A DNA stretch of 51,844 nucleotides from Pseudomonas guariconensis. GTDB taxonomy: Bacteria; Pseudomonadota; Gammaproteobacteria; Pseudomonadales; Pseudomonadaceae. The stretch is from positions 1-51,844 of the forward strand of contig NZ_JAMYBK010000030.1 in the NCBI RefSeq assembly GCF_024127895.1. Direction: 5' to 3'. Under the pieces are notes generated by a model. It made no database searches and was not told the origin of the DNA. It saw only the letters and a program-made list of their open reading frames with translations. The position numbers and the translations under genes were made by a program. Below, one piece after another: positions 34,388-42,639 of the stretch (the first letter of the stretch is position 1; every line of letters starts with the position of its first letter).

Positions 34388-34787
34388 GAAGCCCCTGCCC
34401 CCAGTGGCCTGGCTGGAGCCTCGCCTGCGCCTGGCGCGGGCACTGGGGCTGGCGTTCTTTCTCGGCTTGATCGCCCTGCTGGTGGTGAACAACCTGTTCT
34501 TCGCCAACCTGCATGGGGCACGGGTCGAGGTGATCCTGGCCATCGAACTGGTGCCCCTGCTCCTGCTGCTGCCGGGCATGCTGCTGGGCAGTGCCCGGGC
34601 GCACGCCTGGACCTGCTTCGTGGTGAACATTTATTTCATCAAGGGCGTGCTGGCGGCGTTCGACCCGGCGCGGGCGGTGTTCGGCTGGATCGAGGTGCTG
34701 GTGAGCCTGGGGTTGTTCGTCAGCGGGCTTCTTTATGTGCGCTGGAAGTTCCAGCATGAGCGGAGGCTGGCTGGGGAAGGGTGTTGA
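34380..34787 (+). CDS. DUF2069 membrane protein
   Basis: The 135-aa product starts at GTG (34380) within the end of wrbA (8-bp overlap GTGGCTAA), N-terminus MAKKPLPPVAWLEPRLRLAR. It has four hydrophobic segments (LGLAFFLGLIALLVVNNLFF, ILAIELVPLLLLLPGMLLGS, AWTCFVVNIYFIKGVLAAFD, VLVSLGLFVSGLLYVRWKF). The family is of unknown function. Coupling to wrbA fixes the start; the longer open frame is wrbA in another frame. A short REP-like hairpin follows at 34789-34814, before the convergent gene. Confidence 0.85.
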   Translation: MAKKPLPPVAWLEPRLRLARALGLAFFLGLIALLVVNNLFFANLHGARVEVILAIELVPLLLLLPGMLLGSARAHAWTCFVVNIYFIKGVLAAFDPARAVFGWIEVLVSLGLFVSGLLYVRWKFQHERRLAGEGC

Positions 34788-34788
34788 A

Positions 34789-34814
34789 CCCTTCGCGGGC
34801 GTGCCCGCGAAGGG
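34789..34814. terminator. REP-core hairpin between convergent DUF2069 and tag genes
   Basis: CCCTTCGCGGGC and GCCCGCGAAGGG form a perfect 12-bp stem with a 2-nt separation. It lies 2 bp after the DUF2069 stop and 12 bp before the end of the opposing gene. It has the P. putida REP core and probably also ends transcription in both directions, although no T-run is seen. Confidence 0.6.
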
Positions 34815-34826
34815 GGCGCCGCAGGC

Positions 34827-35498
34827 TCAATGGTTGACGGTATGCGCCAGCATCACCGACAGCTGGCACAGCGGCCGCCCGCTCTCCTCGTGCCACTGGT
34901 TGAACGCCTGCTGCACCAGCGCCAGGTCGCGCTGGCTGGTGGGCTGCTTGTCGATCACGCCCTGGGCGATCAAGGCGGCGCTCATGTCATCGGTGGGGAT
35001 GAAGGTGTCCTTGCCGACCATGCGCAGGAAGCGTGGCGCCGACAACCCGCCCAACTGGTTGCCATGCTTGGCCAGGAACTTCCACAACCCGACGATATCG
35101 GTCACCGGCCAGTCGGCGATGAACGCGCCGAAGCTGCCGTGCGCCTTCTGCACGTCGAGGATCATCTGCGCGTTGCGCGGCACGCTCTTGAGCTTGCCCA
35201 AATGGCGGATGATGCGCTCGTCCTGCATCAACCGCTCCAGGTGCTCGGCGCCCATCAGCACCACCTTGTGCGGGTCGAAGCCGAAGAACACCTGCTCGAA
35301 CGCTGGCCACTTGGCGTCCACCAGGCTGTGCTTGAGCCCGGCGCGGAACACCCGCAGGGCCAAGGTCGACAGGTAGCGATCGTCGCTGATGTCGCGTAAC
35401 TGGGCCGGCGTCCTGGGCTGCGGCAGGAAGGCCTCCAGGGCCGCCGCCGAGCCGAAGCGGTTCAGGCAGTATTCATGCAGCCACCGATAGTCGCGCAT
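34827..35498 (-). CDS. DNA-3-methyladenine glycosylase I family protein
   Basis: The 223-aa protein starts MRDYRWLHEYCLNRFGSAAA and resembles the Tag-type methyladenine glycosylases of pseudomonads, which remove alkylated adenine from DNA. Segments KLKSVPRNAQMILDVQKAHG, FIADWPVTDIVGLWKFLAKH and LGGLSAPRFLRMVGKDTFIP fit that helix-hairpin-helix family, though it differs from E. coli Tag, and I do not see the N-terminal zinc cysteines. It lies 3 bp downstream of ttcA, so the two are co-transcribed. The exact substrate is less certain than the family. Confidence 0.75.
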   Translation of the reverse strand: MRDYRWLHEYCLNRFGSAAALEAFLPQPRTPAQLRDISDDRYLSTLALRVFRAGLKHSLVDAKWPAFEQVFFGFDPHKVVLMGAEHLERLMQDERIIRHLGKLKSVPRNAQMILDVQKAHGSFGAFIADWPVTDIVGLWKFLAKHGNQLGGLSAPRFLRMVGKDTFIPTDDMSAALIAQGVIDKQPTSQRDLALVQQAFNQWHEESGRPLCQLSVMLAHTVNH

Positions 35499-35501
35499 GG
35501 G

Positions 35502-36326
35502 TCAGATATTCAGCACGTCGAGAAAGCGCGGCGTGGCGCTCTCGTCGATCTTCAGGCCGGCGAAGTCGAACAGGTTGCGGTCGGCCAGTTGCGACGGCGC
35601 CACGTTCTGCAGGGCCCGGAAGATGTTCTCGGTACGCCCCGGGTGCTTGCGCTCCCACTCCAGCAGCATCTCCTTGACCACCTGGCGCTGCAGGTTCTCC
35701 TGGGAACCGCACAGGTTGCAGGGGATGATCGGGAACTGCTTCATGTCCGAGTAGGCCTGGATGTCCTTCTCGCTGCAGTAGGCCAGCGGGCGGATCACCA
35801 CGTTGCGGCCGTCGTCGGCACGCAGCTTGGGCGGCATGCCCTTGAGCGAGCCGTTGAAGAACATGTTGAGGAAGAAGGTCTCGACGATATCGTCGCGGTG
35901 ATGCCCCAGGGCCATCTTGGTCGCGCCGATCTCGTCGGCGAAGGTGTACAGGGTGCCACGGCGCAGGCGCGAGCACAGCGAGCAGGTGGTCTTGCCCTCG
36001 GGAATCAGCTCCTTGACCACCGAGTAGGTGTCTTTCTCGACGATGTGGTACTCGATGCCCAGGGTCTTGAGGTAGGCCGGCAGCACCTCTTCGGGGAAGC
36101 CCGGCTGCTTCTGGTCCATGTTCACCGCGACGATCTCGAAGCGGATCGGCGCCACCTTCTGCAGGTGCAACAGAACATCGAGCATGGTGTAGCTGTCCTT
36201 GCCGCCGGACAGGCAGACCATGACCTTGTCGCCATCCTCGATCATGTTGTAGTCGGTGATGGCTTCGCCGGCGAGACGCCGCAGGCGTTTTTGCAGTTTG
36301 TTCTGGTTGACCGAGAGGGTGCCCAT
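35502..36326 (-). CDS. ttcA: tRNA 2-thiocytidine(32) synthetase
   Basis: TtcA thiolates cytidine 32 of some tRNAs, using ATP and a [4Fe-4S] cluster. The 274-aa protein starts MGTLSVNQNKLQKRLRRLAG. The PP-loop VCLSGGKDSYTMLDVL is near residue 40. The cluster cysteines are in TTCSLCSRLRRG and IPCNLCGSQENLQRQ. The ATG at 36326 is preferred over one 27 bp upstream on the basis of family length. The gene lies directly upstream of the glycosylase-like gene. Confidence 0.94.
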   Translation of the reverse strand: MGTLSVNQNKLQKRLRRLAGEAITDYNMIEDGDKVMVCLSGGKDSYTMLDVLLHLQKVAPIRFEIVAVNMDQKQPGFPEEVLPAYLKTLGIEYHIVEKDTYSVVKELIPEGKTTCSLCSRLRRGTLYTFADEIGATKMALGHHRDDIVETFFLNMFFNGSLKGMPPKLRADDGRNVVIRPLAYCSEKDIQAYSDMKQFPIIPCNLCGSQENLQRQVVKEMLLEWERKHPGRTENIFRALQNVAPSQLADRNLFDFAGLKIDESATPRFLDVLNI

Positions 36327-36472
36327 AGCGCTTGGATCCGCGAGGTGTGACAAAAGCCGGCTATTTTACGCACAAACCGAGCGTTGGCGTAGGCCATTCC
36401 GATAAAGAATCAAGAGCCCGCCTGACAGCGCAATTTGCTCTAAAAAGCCGGTTTTATGCGGGTAACGGCTTC

Positions 36473-36479
36473 CTATACT
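36473..36479 (+). promoter_or_regulatory. RpoS-like -10 element upstream of the Yip1 gene
   Basis: CTATACT, preceded by TTC, matches the extended -10 favoured by sigmaS. It lies about 100 bp upstream of the ATG at 36580. No good -35 hexamer is seen at the expected place, which is acceptable for sigmaS but lowers confidence. Confidence 0.35.
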
Positions 36480-36579
36480 GCGACATAAGGCCACAAGACC
36501 GCTTGCATCGGTGTCCTGGCCTCGGGCCACAAGCGCTCCACTTGGGGGGCGTTTGGCAACGACGATAGGAGTGACCGGC

Positions 36580-37179
36580 ATGATCCATCACGTTCTGGGG
36601 CTGTTTACCCATCCTGATCAGGAGTGGCGGGAGATTCGTGGCGAGGAAGAAAGCATCAGCCACATGTACCTGACCCACACGTTGATATTGGCGGCGATCC
36701 CGGCGGTATCGGCGTTCATCGGCACGACCCAGGTCGGCTGGGTCATCGGCGACAGGCCGGCGGTGATGCTGACCATGGAAAGTGCGCTATGGATGAGCAT
36801 CATGTCCTACCTGGCGATGCTCGCCGGCGTCGCGGTGATGGGCGCCTTCATCCACTGGATGGCGCGCACCTACGATGCCAACCCTTCCATGGCGCAATGC
36901 ATCGCCTTCGCCACCTATACCGCCACCCCGCTGTTCATCGGTGGTCTGGCGGCGCTCTACCCGCACCTGTGGCTAGGCATGCTGGTGGGCACGGCGGCGA
37001 TCTGCTACACGGTCTACCTGCTGTATGTCGGCCTGCCGACCTTCATGAACATCCCCACCGACGAGGGCTTCCTGTTCTCCAGTTCGGTGCTGGCGGTAGG
37101 CCTGGTGGTGCTGGTGGCGATCATGGCCGCCACCGTGATCATCTGGGGCCTGGGCGTGGGGCCTGTCTATACCAACTAG
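36580..37179 (+). CDS. Yip1-family membrane protein
   Basis: The 199-aa protein starts MIHHVLGLFTHPDQEWREIR, followed by about five hydrophobic segments (LTHTLILAAIPAVSAFIGTT, IMSYLAMLAGVAVMGAFIHW, AFATYTATPLFIGGLAALYP, LGMLVGTAAICYTVYLLYVG, VLAVGLVVLVAIMAATVIIW). The first 30 residues (LFTHPDQEWREIRGEEES) are typical of bacterial Yip1-domain proteins. The function is unknown. AGGAG lies 8 nt before the ATG. The next gene, sprT, follows after about 125 bp on the same strand. Confidence 0.87.
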   Translation: MIHHVLGLFTHPDQEWREIRGEEESISHMYLTHTLILAAIPAVSAFIGTTQVGWVIGDRPAVMLTMESALWMSIMSYLAMLAGVAVMGAFIHWMARTYDANPSMAQCIAFATYTATPLFIGGLAALYPHLWLGMLVGTAAICYTVYLLYVGLPTFMNIPTDEGFLFSSSVLAVGLVVLVAIMAATVIIWGLGVGPVYTN

Positions 37180-37305
37180 ATCGATTCCAACACTGGGGCA
37201 TCACCAGGGGCCGCCGCAAGGCGGCCTCTGGCCGTGCGCAGACCGATGGCTCGGCAGGCGCCTGGCGCTTGCGGCATAATGCCCGGCCAGGAGAACCCGC
37301 CTGCC

Positions 37306-37800
37306 ATGCCCGAACTGCTCAGACAACGCGTCGAAACCTGCTACCAGCAAGCCGAAGCCTTCTTCAAACGCCCCTTCCCGCGCCCGGAAGTCAGCTTCAA
37401 GCTGCGCGGCCAGAAGGCCGGCGTCGCCCACCTGCACGAGAACCTGCTGCGCTTCAACCTGCAGCTGTATCGCGAGAACCAGGAAGACTTCCTGCGCCAG
37501 ACCGTGGCCCATGAGGTCGCCCACCTGGTGGCGCACCAGCTGTTCGGCGACAGCATCCAGCCCCATGGCGAGGAATGGCAGTTGATCATGCGCGGGGTGT
37601 ACGAGTTGCCGCCGCATCGCTGCCACAACTATGCCGTGGAGCGGCGCACGACGATGCGCTACATCTATCGCTGCCCATGCCCGGAGAGCGACTTTCCGTT
37701 CACCGCGCAGCGGCACAAGCTGGTGCGCCAGGGGCGGCGCTACCTGTGCCGGCGGTGTCGGCAGATATTGGTGTACAGCGGGGAGACTCGCCTCGAGTAG
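37306..37800 (+). CDS. sprT: SprT-family zinc metalloprotease-like protein
   Basis: The 164-aa protein starts MPELLRQRVETCYQQAEAFF. It has the zinc motif TVAHEVAHLVAHQLFG (HExxH), the distal ligand region GEEWQLIMRGVY, and a C-terminal zinc ribbon YRCPCPES...RYLCRRCRQIL. This is the SprT/Spartan domain layout; the bacterial role is poorly defined. AGGAGAAC lies upstream of the ATG, and the start at 37306 gives the normal length. The stop is followed by a copy of the composite palindromic repeat. Confidence 0.9.
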   Translation: MPELLRQRVETCYQQAEAFFKRPFPRPEVSFKLRGQKAGVAHLHENLLRFNLQLYRENQEDFLRQTVAHEVAHLVAHQLFGDSIQPHGEEWQLIMRGVYELPPHRCHNYAVERRTTMRYIYRCPCPESDFPFTAQRHKLVRQGRRYLCRRCRQILVYSGETRLE

Positions 37801-37837
37801 CCGGCGAGCGGGCTTGCCTCAATGGCGGTTCTTGCTG

Positions 37838-38005
37838 CCATTCGGGGCCGCTTCGCGCCCCATCGCCGGCAAGCCGGCTCCCACACGGTCCTGAGCAAGC
37901 CACATCATTTACGGTCGACTCGAACCCAGTGGGAAGCCGGCTTGCCGGCGATGGGCTGCAAGGCAGCCCCAAAAATGACAGAACGCCGCTTAACTGACAG
38001 GCATT
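37838..38005. repeat. Composite palindromic repeat C: REP pair with one intact outer end
   Basis: The right end CTTAACTGACAGGCATT (37989-38005) is the exact inverse of the left end of repeat B. The inner blocks GGGGCCGCTTCGCGCCCC (37844-37861) and GGCAGCCCC...ATGAC flank a REP pair at 37862-37885 and 37929-37952 (the right copy has one extra A). The left outer end is degraded beyond recognition. It lies between convergent sprT and dctA. Confidence 0.75.
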
Positions 38006-38039
38006 GCCCCAAGGGTCGCCTGTTCCATTCAAGCAAGGA

Positions 38040-39362
38040 TCAGCGGGCCGGACCTTCGGCCACGCCCAGGTCGTCGACCGGACGAGGGTCGACCAGCGGC
38101 GAACCGCCAGACGCCAGCTCGGCCTGCAACTGGTCGGTATCCAGCTCGTTGACCCACTTGGCCACGACCACGGTGGCGACGGCGTTACCGATCAGGTTGG
38201 TCAGGGCACGGGCCTCGGACATGAAGCGGTCGATACCCAGGATCAGCGCCAGGCCGGCAACCGGCAGGTGGCCGACGGCCGACAGGGTGGCGGCCAGGAC
38301 GATGAAGCCCGAACCGGTGACCCCCGCCGCCCCCTTGGAGGCGATCAGCAGCACCAGCAGCAGGGTGATCTGGTGGGTGATGTCCATGGTGGTGTCGGTG
38401 GCCTGGGCGATGAACACCGCGGCCATGGTCAGGTAGATCGAGGTGCCGTCCAGGTTGAACGAATAGCCGGTGGGGATCACCAGGCCGACCACGGACTTCT
38501 TCGCGCCCAGGCGTTCCATCTTGGCCAGCATGCGCGGCAGGGCCGACTCCGAGGAGGAGGTGCCCAGGACGATCATCAGCTCTTCACGGATGTAGCGGAT
38601 CAGCTTCAGCACGCTGAAACCGTGGGCACGGCAGATGGAGCCCAGGACCACCAGGATGAACAGCAGGCAGGTGAGGTAGAAGCAGATCATCAGGTAGCTC
38701 AGCTGCACCAGCGAGCCGACGCCGTACTGGCCGATGGTGAAGGCCATGGCGCCGAAGGCACCGATCGGGGCCAGCTTCATGATCATGTTGATGATGTTGA
38801 ACATGACGTGGGCGAAGCGGTCGATCAGGTCGAGCACCGGCTTGCCGTAGCTACCCAGGCGGTGCAGGGCGAAGCCGAACAGCACGGAGAACATCAGCAC
38901 CTGCAGGATGTCGCCATTGGCGAAGGCACCCACCACGGTGTTGGGGATGATGTTGAGCAGGAAGCCGACGGTGCTCTGCTGCGCGCCGGCGGCGGCATAG
39001 GCGGCGACGCTGCTGGCGTTCAGGGTGCTGACGTCGACGTGCATGCCGGCGCCCGGCTTGACCACGTTGACGACCACCAGACCGATGATCAGGGCGATGG
39101 TGGAGACGATCTCGAAGTACAGCAGCGCGTAGCCGCCGGTCTTGCCGACCGACTTCATGCTCTGCATGCCAGCGATGCCGCTGACCACGGTGCAGAAGAT
39201 GATCGGGGCGATGACCATCTTGATCAGTTTGACGAATCCGTCACCCAGGGGTTTGAGAGCGACGCCGGTTTCCGGGGCGTAGTGGCCGAGCAGGATACCG
39301 ATGGTGATGGCGACCAACACCTGGATATACAGGGATTTGTACAGCGGCTGACGTGTCGTCAT
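38040..39362 (-). CDS. dctA: C4-dicarboxylate transporter DctA
   Basis: DctA imports succinate, fumarate and malate with cations across the inner membrane. The 440-aa protein starts MTTRQPLYKSLYIQVLVAIT and has about eight to nine membrane segments. Family signatures are VKLIKMVIAPIIFCTVVSGI, LGTSSSESALPRMLAKMERL (serine-rich hairpin), GYSFNLDGTSIYLTMAAVFI, and SKGAAGVTGSGFIVLAATLS. It is preceded by a sigma54 promoter, paired upstream sites and a structured leader, fitting control by a DctD-type activator. It lies downstream of phoQ but has its own promoter. The DctB/DctD pair itself is not in the window. Confidence 0.95.
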   Translation of the reverse strand: MTTRQPLYKSLYIQVLVAITIGILLGHYAPETGVALKPLGDGFVKLIKMVIAPIIFCTVVSGIAGMQSMKSVGKTGGYALLYFEIVSTIALIIGLVVVNVVKPGAGMHVDVSTLNASSVAAYAAAGAQQSTVGFLLNIIPNTVVGAFANGDILQVLMFSVLFGFALHRLGSYGKPVLDLIDRFAHVMFNIINMIMKLAPIGAFGAMAFTIGQYGVGSLVQLSYLMICFYLTCLLFILVVLGSICRAHGFSVLKLIRYIREELMIVLGTSSSESALPRMLAKMERLGAKKSVVGLVIPTGYSFNLDGTSIYLTMAAVFIAQATDTTMDITHQITLLLVLLIASKGAAGVTGSGFIVLAATLSAVGHLPVAGLALILGIDRFMSEARALTNLIGNAVATVVVAKWVNELDTDQLQAELASGGSPLVDPRPVDDLGVAEGPAR

Positions 39363-39380
39363 GGCTAATTTTCCTCAAGT

Positions 39381-39446
39381 GTGCCGGCTCCACCCTTCCC
39401 AGGGTGTCGGGGCACCTAAAGCGCGAACCCTCCTGCACCTGGAGGG
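39381..39446 (-). promoter_or_regulatory. Structured leader of dctA: two hairpins
   Basis: Within the leader between the sigma54 promoter and the dctA ATG are CCCTCC/GGAGGG (39428-39433 and 39441-39446, 7-nt loop) and CACCCT/AGGGTG (39391-39396 and 39401-39406). The second is nested inside GTGCC/GGCAC (39381-39385 and 39411-39415). They could modulate translation or stability. Confidence 0.45.
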
Positions 39447-39492
39447 ATTTGTCGTTGTGTTCGAGCTGCCTGGGCAGGTCTGCAGGGTCGAT

Positions 39493-39508
39493 AGCAAGGG
39501 CGGTGCCA
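39493..39508 (-). promoter_or_regulatory. Sigma54 promoter of dctA
   Basis: On the minus strand TGGCACCGCCCTTGCT matches the -24/-12 consensus TGGCAC-N5-TTGCW at every conserved base. The GG and GC are correctly spaced. It gives a leader of about 120 nt before the dctA ATG at 39362. Confidence 0.85.
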
Positions 39509-39529
39509 AAATGCCCAGCATGGGTGCAG

Positions 39530-39547
39530 GCCCCGTGTTTTCGGGGC
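39530..39547 (-). terminator. Probable terminator hairpin after phoQ
   Basis: GCCCCG/CGGGGC forms a 6-bp stem around a 6-nt loop, the typical Pseudomonas terminator core, but the flanking A and T runs are poor. It lies between the sigma54 promoter of dctA and the paired activator sites. It may end the oprH-phoP-phoQ transcript. Confidence 0.4.
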
Positions 39548-39587
39548 TTTGCTGCCCAATGACAGGGCAGTCGCGCAGGAGGAGGTT

Positions 39588-39643
39588 GGCGGATTTCCGC
39601 CCGCCGGCGGGAATCGAACAGGCAGGGTTGGCGGGAATCCGCC
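39588..39643. promoter_or_regulatory. Paired palindromic sites upstream of the dctA sigma54 promoter
   Basis: GGCGGATTTCCGCC (39588-39601) and GGCGGGAATCCGCC (39630-39643), each preceded by GGTT or GGTTG, are 42 bp apart, about four helical turns. They lie 80-150 bp upstream of the sigma54 promoter. That is the position for enhancer sites of a bacterial enhancer-binding protein, most simply DctD. Confidence 0.6.
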
Positions 39644-39755
39644 CGGTTGGCGGTGGGCTTTACCGCGTCATTCGCGCACTTGCAGTGTTGGGTTTGGAGA
39701 ATGCTGGGGCCGCTTCGCAGCCCCAATGCGGACGGGTATTGGGCCGAGCCTACGC

Positions 39756-41098
39756 TCAATCGAGATGGAAGACGATGCGAAAGGCCGCCCCGCCCAGTGG
39801 GGAATCGTCCAGGCTCAGCTCGGCGTCGTAGCTGTCGATGATGTCCTTGACCACCGCCAGGCCGATGCCCTGCCCCGGGTGCTGGCGATCGAGGCGCTCG
39901 CCACGCTGGAGGATGCGTTCACGCTGGTCGGGTGGCACACCAGGGCCGTCGTCCTCGATGCACAGCACCAACCGCCCCGGTGGTGTCTCCAGGCCCACGC
40001 GCACCCGGCCGAGGCTCAGGCGGTAGGCGTTCTCCAGCAGGTTGCCGAGCAACTCCAGCAAGGCCCCCTGCTCCATCGGCACCCACGCCTGCTGCGCAAT
40101 GTCGAGCTCGACGCTCACGCGCTTGTCGCGGTAGACCTTGTCCAGCGTGCTGCACAAGGTCTCGAGCAGCGGCCGCAGGATCACCCGGTGGCGCACCAGC
40201 CCACTCTTGCGCAGGCTGGCGCGCTGCAACTGGTAGTCGATCTGCTGGCTCATGCGCTCGATCTGGCTTTGCAGCACCCGCGCCTGCTCGCGCTCGCCGC
40301 TGCCCTGGCCCATGCTCTCGCCTACGCCCTGCAACACGGCCAGCGGGGTTTTCAGGCTGTGCGCCAGGTCATCCAGGGAGTCACGATAGCGCTGGCGCTG
40401 CTCGCGCTCGCTGTGCAACAGGCGGTTGAGCGAACCGGTCAGGCGCAGCAGTTCGCGCGGGTGTTCGCGGCTCAGGCCATCGCGCACGCCCGCCTCCACC
40501 TCGTCCAGCTCCACGCTCAGTTGCCGCAGCGAACGCAGGCCCCAGGTCAGCCCGGCCCAGAGCAACACCATCAGCGCCAGCAACGCCGCGCCGAAGCCCA
40601 GGTAGAGCTTCTCGCGCAGGCCGTCGAGGGTGTGCTGGTACTCGCGCACCGGCTGCAGGGCGACGATGCTGAAGGCCGCGCTCTTGCCACCGAGCAACTG
40701 GACCTCGACGTCATAGACGAAGAACTCCTCGCCGTCGTCCTGGCGGATGCGAGCGAACTCGTTGCCACGCCCGTCGTAGCGTGGGCGGTAGTTGATGTTC
40801 TGGTCGGACGTGGCCCGCGAGCGCCAGACCAGCCGGCCCTCGCGGTCGAAGATGTAGCCCAGGAGGCCGGTATAGGGCAGGTTGTAGCGTTCGTCCGGCA
40901 ACAGCGTCGGCATGTGCAAGCGACCATGCTCGATGCGCGCCGCCGAGATCAGGGTGGTCACGTCCGAGGCCAGGCGTTGCTCGATCGACTCCTGCAGGGC
41001 CAGGCTGAAGGCCTTCTGCAAGGCCGGCAACAGCGCCAGCATGAACAGCAGGGCCAGCAGCGCGGCGGCCAGCATCAGCCGCAGGCGCAGGGAACGGA

Positions 41099-41102
<4 letters not shown>
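39756..41102 (-). CDS. phoQ: Sensor histidine kinase PhoQ
   Basis: PhoQ senses low Mg2+ and, in P. aeruginosa, modulates PhoP. The 448-aa membrane kinase starts MIRSLRLRLMLAAALLALLF. A periplasmic domain of about 130 residues lies between two membrane segments, ending before LGFGAALLALMVLLWAGLTW. The phosphoacceptor helix reads DDLAHSLKTPLAVLQ, the H-S-L-K-T-P variant typical of PhoQ, and the ATPase has NLLENAYRLSLG and IEDDGPGVPP. It overlaps phoP by 4 bp, in the oprH-phoP-phoQ order characteristic of Pseudomonas, which supports the assignment over a generic kinase. Confidence 0.92.
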
Positions 41103-41776
<674 letters not shown>

Positions 41777-41794
41777 GCCACTCTCCTTAAATTA

Positions 41795-41808
41795 CGACGC
41801 CGGCGTCG
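41795..41808. promoter_or_regulatory. 14-bp palindrome just upstream of phoP
   Basis: CGACGCCGGCGTCG is perfectly self-complementary and lies 19 bp upstream of the phoP ATG, close to its ribosome-binding site. In RNA it would form a hairpin only if the centre opened as a loop; as DNA it could be an operator. Confidence 0.35.
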
Positions 41809-41837
41809 CTGCCTGAAGCCTTCCGTATCGCGGCTTC

Positions 41838-41870
41838 GTCATCCTGGGACGCGAAGCGGCCCCAAATGAC
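41838..41870. repeat. Core of the palindromic repeat family, between oprH and phoP
   Basis: On the minus strand the 33-bp unit runs GTCATTTGGGGCCGCTTCGC and then GTCCCAGGATGAC. It is the GTCAT...ATGAC core hairpin seen in repeats A and B, with the second half slightly diverged. No AATGCC outer end is visible. The hairpin may weaken read-through from oprH into phoP. Confidence 0.6.
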
Positions 41871-41907
41871 CAAGCACCGTGGGGCCGCTACAGCATACCA
41901 GCGCGGG

Positions 41908-42510
41908 TCAGAACCGGTAGTTGGCCGACAGGTAGGTCTGGGCGCTGCTGGTCAGGCGCAGGGTGCCGACCTTCGGACCGCCGTGCTCCACCAGCTCGGT
42001 GCTGGCATTGCTACGCAGGTAACGATAACCCAGCTCCACCGAGGCGTTGTCGGTGACCTGCTGCAACACACCGGCCTGCAGGCCCACGGCATAGCCCATG
42101 TCGGTGTCGCGGCTATAGCCGGAAGACTCCTGGGACAGCTTGGTCACGCCCAGGCTGCCACCGCCGAACAGCTGGGTGGTGTCGCCCACCGGCAGGAACA
42201 CATCGTAGCTGCCGAGCAGGTTCTCCTGGCGCAGCTTGAGGCCGCTGTGCTCGCCCGAGACGTTGTCGTAGGTCAGGTAATAGCGGCCCTGGTCGTTCAC
42301 CTTGCCCAGGCGCACGCCCCAGGTGTCGTCCTTGCCGATGATGCCGTCGCTGTTCAGGTGGCCGGCGTTGCGTTGCAGCAGGCCGGACTTGCGTACCTTG
42401 TCGCTGGTCTGGCCGTAGGTCAGGCTGGCGAAGGTGTCATCGGCAGCCTGGGCGGTGAGGCTGGCGGCGCAAACGGCCATGGCGACCATCAGGGTGTTGA
42501 GTGTTTTCAT
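41908..42510 (-). CDS. oprH: Outer-membrane protein OprH
   Basis: OprH is an eight-stranded outer-membrane barrel that binds lipopolysaccharide and replaces Mg2+ cross-links. The 200-aa precursor starts MKTLNTLMVAMAVCAASLTA, signal cleaved probably after AQA. Alternating strands follow (TWGVRLGKVNDQGRYYLTYD, MGYAVGLQAGVLQQVTDNAS), ending SAQTYLSANYRF with the terminal Phe expected of an outer-membrane barrel. It is first in an oprH-phoP-phoQ operon. Four GTTCAG repeats of the PhoP-box type lie about 60-100 bp upstream. Confidence 0.93.
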   Translation of the reverse strand: MKTLNTLMVAMAVCAASLTAQAADDTFASLTYGQTSDKVRKSGLLQRNAGHLNSDGIIGKDDTWGVRLGKVNDQGRYYLTYDNVSGEHSGLKLRQENLLGSYDVFLPVGDTTQLFGGGSLGVTKLSQESSGYSRDTDMGYAVGLQAGVLQQVTDNASVELGYRYLRSNASTELVEHGGPKVGTLRLTSSAQTYLSANYRF

Positions 42511-42571
42511 GGGTTGGCTACTCCAGTTGGATGCGTTGTCTGTGTCTGGGGGCTAGAGTAGGGAAGGTGCC

Positions 42572-42610
42572 CTGAACCGCCGCTGAACCCTGGCTGAACC
42601 CTGGCTGAAC
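42572..42610 (-). promoter_or_regulatory. Array of four PhoP boxes before oprH
   Basis: On the minus strand the hexamer GTTCAG occurs four times at exact 11-bp intervals (hexamers at 42605, 42594, 42583 and 42572 on the plus strand as CTGAAC). GTTCAG-N5-(G/A)TTCAG is, as I recall, the PhoP box of Pseudomonas. A -10-like TACTCT (42560-42555) lies 11 bp beyond the last hexamer. The array also lies 30-70 bp upstream of the divergent dienelactone hydrolase gene. Confidence 0.8.
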
Positions 42611-42639
42611 GAATCACACCCTGTGAAGGAGTACCGACC

